A stretch of 10,680 nt of DNA from the NCBI GenBank assembly GCA_004212135.1, contig RXIE01000133.1:1-10680 (forward strand), in the 5' to 3' direction. Below, piece after piece: positions 1-5,263 of the stretch (its first letter is position 1; every line of letters starts with the position of its first letter). The stretch is from Candidatus Methanophagales archaeon ANME-1-THS (lineage in GTDB: Archaea; Halobacteriota; Syntropharchaeia; Alkanophagales; Methanospirareceae). Under the pieces are notes generated by a model. It was not told the DNA's origin, ran no database searches, and worked only from the letters and a program-made list of their open reading frames with translations. The position numbers and the translations under genes were made by a program.

Positions 1-114
1 AAGATCCCAAAAACTGGAAACACCTTCATTTTCGCGTTGAACGATGGGATCCAGGTAAGGGTAAAGGGTGACCGGCTCATTGCACGACCCGAGGACCGTA
101 TAAAAAAGGTGTAA
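1..114 (+). CDS. rnp1: Ribonuclease P protein component 1 (Rpp29/Pop4 family), C-terminal end only
   Basis: The reading frame is open from base 1 and encodes the last 37 residues of a protein, ending with TAA at 112-114; the start lies outside the window. The tail contains IPKTGNTFIF, then DGIQVRVKGDRLIARPEDRIKK, which matches my memory of the archaeal Rpp29/Pop4 C-terminus, where a small beta-barrel ends in a basic '(A/S)RPEDRIK' segment. The family is a protein cofactor of RNase P, which removes 5' leaders from pre-tRNAs. In archaeal ribosomal superoperons rnp1 lies directly before rps17, and it does so here, which supports the call. The fragment is short, so the family rests on the tail motif and on synteny. 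Confidence 0.82.
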   Translation, partial: KIPKTGNTFIFALNDGIQVRVKGDRLIARPEDRIKKV

Positions 115-151
115 GGTAATAAAGATCCAATAACGAAATATCCGTTTTTCA

Positions 152-163
152 GAATTTAATATC
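152..163 (+). promoter_or_regulatory. Possible TATA box upstream of rps17
   Basis: The gap between rnp1 and rps17 is 97 bp, long for genes of one ribosomal operon, and AT-rich. The string GAATTTAATATC resembles an archaeal TATA box. Initiation about 25 nt downstream would leave a leader of roughly 25-30 nt before the ATG at 212. It may be an internal promoter or merely AT-rich spacer. Confidence 0.35.
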
Positions 164-211
164 TCGTGTGATTTAGAGATTATCTAAGAGCCTGAACAGA
201 GTGGAAGAGAG

Positions 212-529
212 ATGAAAGATATAGGGATCGAGGTCAGGGAACCGGACCAGGAATGTGAGGATATCAATTGTCCGTTTCACGGGAAGTTATCGGTACGGGG
301 TGAGATTTTAGAAGGCGTGGTCGTGAGCGATAAAGCGCCGAAGACCGTGGTTGTGCTGAGGTCGTACGTTAAGAAGGTTAGGAAATATGAACGGTTTGAG
401 AAGCGGGAGACGAAGATACATGCTCATAACCCGCCCTGTATCAATGCACACGTGGGCGATGCGGTAAAGATCGCGGAATGCAGACCGCTCAGCAAGACGA
501 AAAGCTTTGTGGTAGTGGAGAAGAAGTAA
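212..529 (+). CDS. rps17: 30S ribosomal protein uS17 (S17P)
   Basis: The product has 105 residues, normal for archaeal uS17, a primary 16S rRNA-binding protein with an OB-fold barrel. Diagnostic stretches are DINCPFHG (residues 18-24 region), VRGEILEGVVVSDKAPKTVVV (about 28-48), the basic segment around 50-67, HNPPCINAHVGD (72-83) and IAECRPLSKTKSF (87-99). The DxNCPFHG opening is typical of the archaeal and eukaryotic branch rather than the bacterial one. The ATG at 212 follows a purine-rich GGAAGAGAG that can act as a ribosome-binding site. It follows rnp1 and precedes rpl14 by 50 bp, the standard archaeal order. Confidence 0.97.
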   Translation: MKDIGIEVREPDQECEDINCPFHGKLSVRGEILEGVVVSDKAPKTVVVLRSYVKKVRKYERFEKRETKIHAHNPPCINAHVGDAVKIAECRPLSKTKSFVVVEKK

Positions 530-579
530 GAGGGAGCGTGCGCTGGAATTTTTTAACGTAAACGGGTGAGACTAAGAAG

Positions 580-978
580 ATGAAGGGGATAAAGGCGAAG
601 ATACCACGGGCGTTGCCAACCGGTGCTCAATTGGAGTGCGCAGATAATACCGGTGCGAAGATACTCGAGATCATGGCAGTGAAAGGCTATCGGGGGGTAA
701 AGAACAGGTATCCAAAGGCGGGGATTGGCGATGTGGTCATTGTGGTCGTGAAAAAAGGTAGACCGGAGATCAAGAAGCAGATGGTGAAAGCGGTGATTGT
801 GCGGCAGCGTAAGGAATTCAGACGACCGTCGGGTATACGGGTGAAGTTTGAGGATAATGCCGCGGTTATCGTGGATGACAAGGGCATGCCCAAGGGTACA
901 GAGATTCGAGGACCCGTGGCACGAGAAGCAATTGAGCGGTTCTCAAAGATAGCTTCTGCCGCTACTATAATAGTATAG
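580..978 (+). CDS. rpl14: 50S ribosomal protein uL14 (L14P)
   Basis: The 132-residue product is full length for archaeal uL14, which sits on the large subunit near the factor-binding centre and contacts 23S rRNA. Clear family stretches are LECADNTGAKILEIMAVKGY (about 18-37), KNRYPKAGIGD (41-51), VVKKGRPEIKKQMVKAVIVR (56-75), and a C-terminal GTEIRGPVAREA. The start at ATG 580 is preceded by GGGTGAG about 9 nt upstream. Normally rpl24, rps4e and rpl5 would follow on the same strand. Here the operon stops at this gene, with a TA-rich repeat and a tRNA gene immediately downstream, which is unusual. Confidence 0.97.
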   Translation: MKGIKAKIPRALPTGAQLECADNTGAKILEIMAVKGYRGVKNRYPKAGIGDVVIVVVKKGRPEIKKQMVKAVIVRQRKEFRRPSGIRVKFEDNAAVIVDDKGMPKGTEIRGPVAREAIERFSKIASAATIIV

Positions 979-986
979 TATAATAG

Positions 987-995
987 TATATAATA
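987..995 (+). promoter_or_regulatory. Probable TATA box for tRNA-Leu
   Basis: TATATAATA is centred about 32 bp before the first base of the tRNA. This fits an archaeal promoter giving a transcript with a short 5' leader. It lies within a longer TA-rich run beginning inside the rpl14 3' end, so the exact box is uncertain. Confidence 0.4.
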
Positions 996-1024
996 GTGAT
1001 ATTGAGCTAATAGTGATATTGAGC
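991..1024 (+). repeat. 17-bp perfect tandem direct repeat abutting tRNA-Leu
   Basis: The unit TAATAGTGATATTGAGC occurs twice without a gap, at 991-1007 and 1008-1024. The last two bases of the second copy (GC) are the first two bases of the tRNA. The first copy overlaps the putative TATA box, so the duplication affects the promoter-to-gene spacing. Further TAGTATA/TAATAG near-repeats lie upstream at about 968-990, suggesting replication slippage in a TA-rich tract. Confidence 0.85.
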
Positions 1025-1105
1025 GGGGGTTACCGAGTGGCCAAAGGTGGCAGACTCAAGATCTGTTCCCGTAGGGGTCCGCGGGTTCGAATCCTGCCCC
1101 CCGCA
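1023..1105 (+). tRNA. tRNA-Leu (anticodon CAA)
   Basis: A complete class II tRNA can be folded. The acceptor stem pairs GCGGGGG (1023-1029) with CCCCCGC (1098-1104), followed by discriminator A at 1105. The anticodon stem GCAGA/TCTGT encloses loop CTCAAGA with anticodon CAA at 1057-1059, reading UUG. A long variable arm (CCCGTAGGGG, about 1068-1077) identifies the leucine class. The T-arm is GCGGG-TTCGAAT-CCTGC (1081-1097). No intron is seen and CCA is not encoded, as is common in archaea. The gene follows rpl14 on the same strand. Confidence 0.97.
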
Positions 1106-1115
1106 TGATATCAAA

Positions 1116-1177
1116 GTGGAGGATATTTCGCTTTAAACGGGGGATTCAAGGGGAAATTTCCTCCCGTTGACCTCCAC
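1116..1177. repeat. Nested inverted repeat downstream of tRNA-Leu
   Basis: The outer arms GTGGAGG (1116-1122) and CCTCCAC (1171-1177) are perfect complements. Inside them AACGGG (1136-1141) pairs with CCCGTT (1163-1168), and the centre carries the palindrome GGAAATTTCC (1152-1161). Together they can form a long imperfect hairpin on either strand. There is no T-tract after the stem, so it is not a typical terminator. It could be a structured RNA, a processing signal, or a remnant of a mobile-element end. The rest of 1106-1242 shows no gene. Confidence 0.5.
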
Positions 1178-1242
1178 CTCGAATTCTTATCTGAACCTGC
1201 GATTAAAACGAGCCTGCAGCAGCATTTGATGGAGTTTGCGTT

Positions 1243-1752
1243 TTATTTCTTTGCCGTGAATGCTTCATGAAAAACAACAATTCCTTGCGGAACCTTCTTA
1301 TTGAATGGTAATACTAAAAATACTTCTTGTGGAACTCCCTCATGGACTAGTTGTGGATAATTCTTGAAACCATATTTTTTATAATAATCTGGATCTCCTA
1401 CAAGAGCACAACCTTGTCCTCCCATTTCTTTTAACCTAGACAAACATTGATTAATCAAGGCTTTACCAATGCCTTGTCGTTGATATTTTGGCAAAACTGA
1501 AAAAGGACCGATGCCATACCAGTCTTTTGTGCCATCAGAAATTGTGATGGGCGAAAAAGCAATATGGCCAACAACACAACCATTAATCTCTGCTACGATG
1601 GAGAGCGATAGAGCACCCGCATTACGTAATGCCTTTATTATGATTTGCTCCGTGTGATTGCTAATAGGATGATTTTTAAAGGCCTCTATTGTGACTTCAT
1701 TTATTGCCTCAATATCTGCAACCGTTTCCTTTCTTACGTTAATTTCAAGCAT
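1243..1752 (-). CDS. GNAT family N-acetyltransferase (YhbS-like), probably acquired
   Basis: This is a 169-residue GNAT-fold acetyltransferase. The acetyl-CoA pyrophosphate-binding motif is seen as GPFSVLPKYQRQGIGKALI (about residues 82-100, QRQGIG 91-96). Downstream GGQGCALVGDPDYYKKYGF (111-129) and a C-terminal half with LVLPF resemble the YhbS-like branch (COG3153). The substrate cannot be inferred. The ATG at 1752 is preceded by GTAAGGT 7 nt upstream, a good ribosome-binding site. The gene is visibly richer in A/T, and in A/T-ending codons, than the ribosomal, cofD and cdhA genes. It is alone on its strand and lies between a tRNA gene and a second copy of that tRNA's T-arm sequence. I infer lateral acquisition, possibly from a bacterium. 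Confidence 0.85.
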   Translation of the reverse strand: MLEINVRKETVADIEAINEVTIEAFKNHPISNHTEQIIIKALRNAGALSLSIVAEINGCVVGHIAFSPITISDGTKDWYGIGPFSVLPKYQRQGIGKALINQCLSRLKEMGGQGCALVGDPDYYKKYGFKNYPQLVHEGVPQEVFLVLPFNKKVPQGIVVFHEAFTAKK

Positions 1753-1814
1753 TTCTATTACCTTACAACACCTCTATCTAGGAGTATAAACATTTATCCA
1801 TTATACTAATTGAA

Positions 1815-1825
1815 CATTTTATAAG
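1815..1825 (-). promoter_or_regulatory. Possible TATA box for the GNAT gene
   Basis: Read on the minus strand the sequence is CTTATAAAATG, an archaeal-like TATA box about 65 bp before the start at 1752. It would give a leader near 40 nt carrying the AAGGT ribosome-binding site. Confidence 0.4.
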
Positions 1826-1882
1826 AATTGGCGGTAAGCGAACAACGGGTGGACAAGCAATAATTACTAAATTGGTCGGATA

Positions 1883-1898
1883 GCGGGTTCGAATGCTG
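1883..1898 (+). repeat. Duplicate of the tRNA-Leu T-arm (possible att-like site or tRNA remnant)
   Basis: GCGGGTTCGAATGCTG matches the tRNA-Leu T-arm at 1081-1096 at 15 of 16 positions. The T-stem here could not pair properly, and no acceptor, D-arm or anticodon arm is recognisable around it, so it is not a working tRNA. GCATGAT also recurs shortly after both copies (1103-1109 and 1916-1922). The copies bracket the AT-rich GNAT gene, as left and right junctions of a tRNA-targeted integration would. No integrase is visible. The TTCGAAT core is common to many tRNAs, so the donor could be another tRNA. Confidence 0.5.
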
Positions 1899-1972
1899 GT
1901 TCAACTATCGTACGCAGCATGATTTACTTTCCACATATTATAACCGATTTATAATACTGGTTGAGCGTATCT

Positions 1973-2001
1973 AAAAAGAAGAAAGAAAAGAAGAAAAGAA
2001 A
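1973..2001 (-). terminator. Pyrimidine-rich tract, likely archaeal terminator
   Basis: Immediately after the stop codon of the minus-strand helical protein gene, the transcribed strand reads as an almost unbroken T/C run with several T3-T5 blocks. Archaeal RNA polymerase terminates at such U-rich tracts without needing a hairpin. On the plus strand it is a pure A/G tract. Confidence 0.55.
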
Positions 2002-2003
2002 TA

Positions 2004-3062
2004 CTAAATACTGGCATCCATATCCTTGATCGTATCGTCCAGAGCGGCACTGGTCGCTTCGACTGTACGCTTCATATCCCCGGACAGCACACCGCTGAAT
2101 ACCAGCTCTTCATATGCATCTCTCAGTTTGATAAGATCCGTTTTGAGGTCGTTTAGCGCATCAATTGCTTCGTCGAAATTATGAGCATCAAATGCATCGT
2201 GAGCTTTTTCCAGGTCAGTCTCCGCTTGCGAATGGATCGATTGTAATTGAGCAACATCTATTCCCAGTGTCTCCAGCTCCGCGATAATAGTTGCAGTCCA
2301 TGCTACAACCCGATCGCCAACATGTAACCAGTGTTTTACTCGCACTTCCTGGGGTATCATGACTTGCAGATCCCTCACAATTCTCGCGAGCTCTTTGGAA
2401 AGACTAAGGATCTCGAGGTGAACCTGCGCGATTGCAAGGTTATCCTTCGCAGCTAAAGCGGCTTCCAACCCGCTCCTTTTAGCTTTGATCTCGTCTAACT
2501 TCTTCTGAGCTTCACCAGTATCATATCCCTTAGTCTGCAAGGTATCAAGGATAGTTTGGGCACGATTCACACGGATATCAAATATAGCCAACGTGTTCTC
2601 TTCCCGTTTCTCCCAGTAGGTATTCTTGAGGCTGTCCAGCTCTTCCTGATTTTCATCCAGAGCAGTTTCAACGCGGTTCACGAGCTCCAGATACCTGCCA
2701 TTATGCTCATCCATCTGCTTGCGCGTTTCCAGTCTAAAATCAGTGGTTATCTGTGCTAACTGTCTCAGCGCATTGTTCAGTGCGACATGGGTGGTTAACG
2801 TTCCTATTTTTTCCGTTTGAGCTTTGAAATCATCACGAAGCGATATTAGTTCTGATGTGCCGGTACCTTCGCTGATCTCATCGATGTATGCAATGACTGC
2901 GTTCATGCTTGTTTCATAGATTGCGGCAGTCCATTTAAGATGTGCCTGGCGTATTTCGACTTCTTTGTCCAGCACGGGGAAATCCTCTGCAGATACAACG
3001 CTCACACAGGTAGAAGAAAGAGCAAGAATGACTATCAGGACTATTACGCTTTTTTGCATCAT
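2004..3062 (-). CDS. Exported alpha-helical (coiled-coil-like) protein of unknown function
   Basis: The 352-residue product begins with a Sec-type signal peptide (MMQKSVIVLIVILALSS, likely cleavage after residue 25, VSA|ED). The remainder is almost entirely charged, helix-favouring sequence with heptad-like spacing, for example around 75-165 (QTEKIGTL, NRVETALDENQEELDSL), 185-235 and 280-325 (TDLEKAHDAFDAHNFDEAID). There are no transmembrane segments after the signal and no cysteines in the mature part, so it should act outside the membrane. No enzymatic motif or family is recognised. The first ATG overlaps the stop of the upstream lipoprotein gene (ATGA), so the two are translationally coupled; the second ATG, one codon later, is an alternative start. 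A structural or surface-associated role beside the lipoprotein is inference. Confidence 0.85.
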   Translation of the reverse strand: MMQKSVIVLIVILALSSTCVSVVSAEDFPVLDKEVEIRQAHLKWTAAIYETSMNAVIAYIDEISEGTGTSELISLRDDFKAQTEKIGTLTTHVALNNALRQLAQITTDFRLETRKQMDEHNGRYLELVNRVETALDENQEELDSLKNTYWEKREENTLAIFDIRVNRAQTILDTLQTKGYDTGEAQKKLDEIKAKRSGLEAALAAKDNLAIAQVHLEILSLSKELARIVRDLQVMIPQEVRVKHWLHVGDRVVAWTATIIAELETLGIDVAQLQSIHSQAETDLEKAHDAFDAHNFDEAIDALNDLKTDLIKLRDAYEELVFSGVLSGDMKRTVEATSAALDDTIKDMDASI

Positions 3063-3400
3063 GTTACATCACCCAGCTCCTCGTTTTCTGGATTTGGTTC
3101 AAAGGGCTCGATCGTTAATACTCCCGCCTCTCTTATACTGGACGTGCAAGGTTTTGAGCAGCAACTGAACGTATCAGAGGCATCAAGCCACTCACCCGGA
3201 CACTCGTCTCCAACCTCGCAGACATAGCCGTTTAATTCCGTGCAGGTCTTTAAACCACCCGCTACTGAGGTTGATAGGGTAGGTGGTGCCGAGGGTGGGG
3301 GCGTGGGTGTCGCACCTTTTTCTTGTACACAGCCACTGGTGAGCACGATACAGAGCACTGATAGTGCCAGTAATCCAGCCAAAAGTTGGTGTTTTTGCAT
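3059..3400 (-). CDS. Cysteine-rich lipoprotein
   Basis: I place the start at ATG 3400 (113 residues) because GGGAGGTG lies 7 nt upstream and the protein then opens with a proper lipoprotein signal: a basic start, hydrophobic LLAGLLALSVLCIVL and lipobox LTSGC (Cys24). A longer frame to 3517 would bury the signal and cross a TATA-like box. After a Thr/Pro/Ser-rich linker (about 29-47, TPTPPPSAPPT) comes a compact domain with six cysteines (53, 61, 67, 80, 81, 85) in the pattern C-x7-C-x5-C-x12-CC-x3-C, including ECPGEWLDASDTFSCCSKPC. They could form disulfides or bind metal. I have a loose memory of similar CPGxWLxASD..CC units in other archaeal surface proteins, but function is unknown. The acidic C-terminus overlaps the next gene by 4 bp. 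Confidence 0.8.
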   Translation of the reverse strand: MQKHQLLAGLLALSVLCIVLTSGCVQEKGATPTPPPSAPPTLSTSVAGGLKTCTELNGYVCEVGDECPGEWLDASDTFSCCSKPCTSSIREAGVLTIEPFEPNPENEELGDVT

Positions 3401-3446
3401 GTAAAGGCACCTCCCGAGGTCTATGTAGAACTCCTTATAGCTCGAT

Positions 3447-3457
3447 CTTATAAATAC
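3447..3457 (-). promoter_or_regulatory. Probable TATA box of the lipoprotein/helical protein operon
   Basis: On the minus strand GTATTTATAAG sits about 52 bp before the ATG at 3400, giving a predicted leader of about 25 nt that includes the strong GGGAGGTG site. A second TATA-like string (TTTTATATAAAA, near 3488-3499) lies further upstream and may be an alternative. Confidence 0.5.
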
Positions 3458-3513
3458 TTTGCTGGAATATGCGTATGCAAAAATGGTTTTTATATAAAAT
3501 TCGGCGATAGGGT

Positions 3514-3588
3514 TCACCTTCTGATGATCTCTTCCAGTTCATAAAATCCCGCGTCCACACTGAATTCAAAGAAACGAAAAGGGAAAAT
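3514..3588 (-). pseudogene. Possible vestigial protein C-terminus, no start codon
   Basis: In the 251-bp divergent spacer, a minus-strand frame between TAA and TGA reads FFEFSVDAGFYELEEIIRR at its end. It looks protein-like and uses GC-ending codons like native genes. It has only 24 codons, no ATG/GTG/TTG start and no ribosome-binding site. It may be the tail of a deleted gene or chance. The rest of the spacer holds only promoter-like AT-rich sequence. Confidence 0.2.
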
Positions 3589-3651
3589 TTAATTAGAATC
3601 TATAACAAAGTTTGAGATATCTCCATTCATCTGCATCGTTGCAAACCACCG

Positions 3652-4224
3652 ATGACCATGCTCACCGAAGAAGAAGGAAAAATGGGATTACGGCTCGCGA
3701 GAGCTGCGATCGAGAAATACCTGAGTGAACAGACGAGGCTCAAAGCGCCTGCGGACTTACCTGCGAGCTTTGACGAGAAACGGGGTGTTTTTGTCACGTT
3801 GAATAAATACCGTAATCTGAGAGGTTGTATTGGCTATCCCTATCCGGTATTCAAATTGAAGGATGCGATAATCGATGCGGCGATATCCGCAGCGGTTGGT
3901 GACCCCCGATTTCCGCCGGTGACCAAGAGAGAGTTTGAGAATGTGACCATCGAACTCACGGTACTCAGCATGCCGCAGGTGTTAAAAGCGAGGCCGAAGG
4001 AGTTGCCCACGCATATCGAAATAGGCAGACACGGATTGATTGTGAAGAAGGGGATGTGTCAGGGACTGCTGCTTCCTCAGGTTGCTACGGAATACAACTG
4101 GTCACCGGAGGAGTTTTTATGCCAGACCTGCTGGAAAGCCGGCCTGCCCCTGGATGCGTGGCTCGAGGCGGAGACTGAGGTCAGCACCTTCGAGGGTCAG
4201 ATCTTCAAAGAGGCGGAGGCATAA
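3652..4224 (+). CDS. AMMECR1-domain protein (AmmeMemoRadiSam protein A family)
   Basis: The 190-residue protein spans one AMMECR1 domain. The hallmark LRGCIGYP is at 56-63, followed by the conserved DPRFPPV (84-90), the ELTVLSMP strand (101-108) and a C-terminal GLLLPQVATEYNWSPEEFL (138-156) leading into CxxCWKAGLP (157-166). The family occurs in archaea, bacteria and eukaryotes. In prokaryotes it often accompanies a Memo-like protein and a radical SAM protein, but its biochemical role is not settled. Neither partner is in this window; instead a ferredoxin gene starts 7 nt after the stop. The ATG at 3652 has no evident ribosome-binding site; an in-frame ATG at 3658 is an equally plausible start. 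An AT-rich TATA-like string is near 3585-3594. Confidence 0.93.
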   Translation: MTMLTEEEGKMGLRLARAAIEKYLSEQTRLKAPADLPASFDEKRGVFVTLNKYRNLRGCIGYPYPVFKLKDAIIDAAISAAVGDPRFPPVTKREFENVTIELTVLSMPQVLKARPKELPTHIEIGRHGLIVKKGMCQGLLLPQVATEYNWSPEEFLCQTCWKAGLPLDAWLEAETEVSTFEGQIFKEAEA

Positions 4225-4231
4225 GGATGCG

Positions 4232-4423
4232 ATGATAAAAATAGATAGATATACGTGTGCGTACTGTGGCGCATGCGTCTCGGTCTGTCCCTCTGATGCA
4301 ATCGAATTGGTCGGCACATGGATTCGCATCGATGAGGAGAAATGCAACCCGTGCAAAGCCTGCGTGAGTATCTGTCCGGTGGGTGCACTGGAGCAGGAGC
4401 CGGATAAAGAACGTGAGAAATGA
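4232..4423 (+). CDS. 2[4Fe-4S] ferredoxin
   Basis: This small acidic protein of 63 residues holds two classic cluster motifs, CAYCGACVSVCP (from residue 9) and CNPCKACVSICP (from about residue 38), each CxxCxxCxxxCP, in the symmetrical arrangement of clostridial-type 8Fe ferredoxins. Such proteins carry low-potential electrons in the cytoplasm. The ATG at 4232 is preferred over longer upstream extensions because these would overlap the AMMECR1 coding region in another frame; AAGG lies 5 nt upstream. The 7-nt gap to the AMMECR1-family gene indicates co-transcription and suggests this ferredoxin serves that protein or a radical SAM partner elsewhere, which is inference. Confidence 0.95.
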   Translation: MIKIDRYTCAYCGACVSVCPSDAIELVGTWIRIDEEKCNPCKACVSICPVGALEQEPDKEREK

Positions 4424-4431
4424 AGAGTAGC

Positions 4432-4447
4432 GTGCTATAAGTAGCAC
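4432..4447. terminator. Small hairpin between convergent genes
   Basis: GTGCTA (4432-4437) and TAGCAC (4442-4447) form a perfect 6-bp stem with a 4-nt loop, midway between the convergent ends of the ferredoxin and the RimI-like gene. It could end or stabilise transcripts from either side. The following T content is modest, so a terminator role is only likely. Confidence 0.4.
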
Positions 4448-4467
4448 TTCGCGCTTTCTATGCCGAC

Positions 4468-4935
4468 TCACTGCAGTGATTTCAACTTCTTTTTGGTATA
4501 CACCAGTGCGTCCTCACCGTCCGCATAATAGCCTTTCACGATATATGAGCGTTTGTAGCCCTGCTTTTCATAAAACCTGATCGCACGCCAGTTACTTTGT
4601 CTGACTTCCAGGGTGACCGTATCGAACGCATTGGTGCTAAATTCGCGTTCCACAGCCTTTATCAACCCGTTTCCCACTCCCCGCCTCCGGTATTCTTTAT
4701 CGACCGCAATGCCTGAGATATGCCCATGCCCTTGTCTTACCGCGCCACCGACAAATCCAATGAGCCTATGCTCCGCGCTCGCCAGCGAAACCGCGACGAA
4801 GAAATAGTTCTCGAAGGAGTAGAATAGTTCCGCGATATCAGAGGCCGTGTTTATTGTTCTTATATTTCTCTTCCATAATCGTATAATTTCGTCCAAATCC
4901 GACTCTGCTGCTTTCCTTATCCTGAACTCAGCCAT
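4468..4935 (-). CDS. rimI: RimI/Ard1-like N-terminal protein acetyltransferase (GNAT)
   Basis: From ATG 4935 the product has 155 residues, normal for the archaeal RimI/Ard1 group that acetylates protein N-termini. Motif A is GIAVDKEYRRRGVGNGLI (about 75-92) with acetyl-CoA-binding RRRGVG. The family signature LEVRQSNWRAIRFYEKQGY (109-127) and the closing YYADGEDALVY (136-146) distinguish this group from generic GNATs. The frame continues upstream to 5049, but that extension lacks family similarity, crosses the shared promoter and overlaps the DUF357 gene, so the shorter start is chosen. No clear ribosome-binding site precedes it; a short or absent leader is likely. The exact substrate is not shown by sequence. 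Confidence 0.88.
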   Translation of the reverse strand: MAEFRIRKAAESDLDEIIRLWKRNIRTINTASDIAELFYSFENYFFVAVSLASAEHRLIGFVGGAVRQGHGHISGIAVDKEYRRRGVGNGLIKAVEREFSTNAFDTVTLEVRQSNWRAIRFYEKQGYKRSYIVKGYYADGEDALVYTKKKLKSLQ

Positions 4936-4963
4936 AAATATTATCTCATCATACGCATTGCTC

Positions 4964-4977
4964 TTTAAATATTTTAA
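4964..4977. promoter_or_regulatory. Shared bidirectional TATA region (rimI / DUF357)
   Basis: TTTAAATATTTTAA is nearly palindromic and is the only strong TATA-like string in the 77-bp gap. It lies about 35 bp before the rimI-like ATG (minus) and about 43 bp before the DUF357 ATG (plus), so both starts fit initiation about 25 nt away with short leaders. The two genes may therefore compete for or share one promoter core. Confidence 0.45.
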
Positions 4978-5012
4978 CCTTGGGTGGGTAATATCGATAG
5001 AGCGCCAGGCAG

Positions 5013-5246
5013 ATGAGCGTAACTGAACGGATAAAAAAGGACCTTGCACTTTTTGAGGAGAGCATACTCGAGCTCGATTCAGCAGCGCTTACCGCGATCG
5101 AAGAACAGGTGGTGGACCTGGCGAAGCGATACTATGAGGATACTGAGTATTATCTTGAAAAGGGCGATTATGTTACGGCCTTTGGCTGTATCAATTATGC
5201 ACATGGACTCCTGGACGGCATCAAGAGGCTGAAAGAGAGAGGATGA
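5013..5246 (+). CDS. DUF357-family small protein
   Basis: The 77-residue acidic, all-helical protein contains the family's characteristic sequence YYEDTEYYLEKGDYVTAFGC followed by INYAHGLLDGIKRL (residues 40-73), which I recognise as DUF357, a widespread archaeal family of unknown function. The ATG at 5013 is preceded only by a weak AGG-like site. The gene diverges from the RimI-like gene and converges with the presenilin-like gene 17 bp downstream. Its shape (two helices with an internal turn) suggests a protein-interaction role, but the sequence gives no proof. Confidence 0.88.
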   Translation: MSVTERIKKDLALFEESILELDSAALTAIEEQVVDLAKRYYEDTEYYLEKGDYVTAFGCINYAHGLLDGIKRLKERG

Positions 5247-5263
5247 TCGCAGCTTCGTGTCTT

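Noticed and set aside
1840..1920. A second functional tRNA around the T-arm-like sequence
   Set aside because: No acceptor, D or anticodon arm could be paired, and the T-stem itself has mismatches.
3401..3517. N-terminal extension of the lipoprotein to 3517
   Set aside because: The extension would place the lipobox signal deep inside the protein and cover the TATA box and strong ribosome-binding site that fit the start at 3400.
3522..3563. Possible C/D box guide RNA (TGATGA and CTGA)
   Set aside because: The boxes are about 32 nt apart with no internal D' and C' boxes and no convincing terminal stem, so chance is more likely.
4936..5049. N-terminal extension of the RimI-like protein to 5049
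   Set aside because: GNAT similarity begins at ATG 4935. The extension overlaps the divergent DUF357 gene and the shared promoter.
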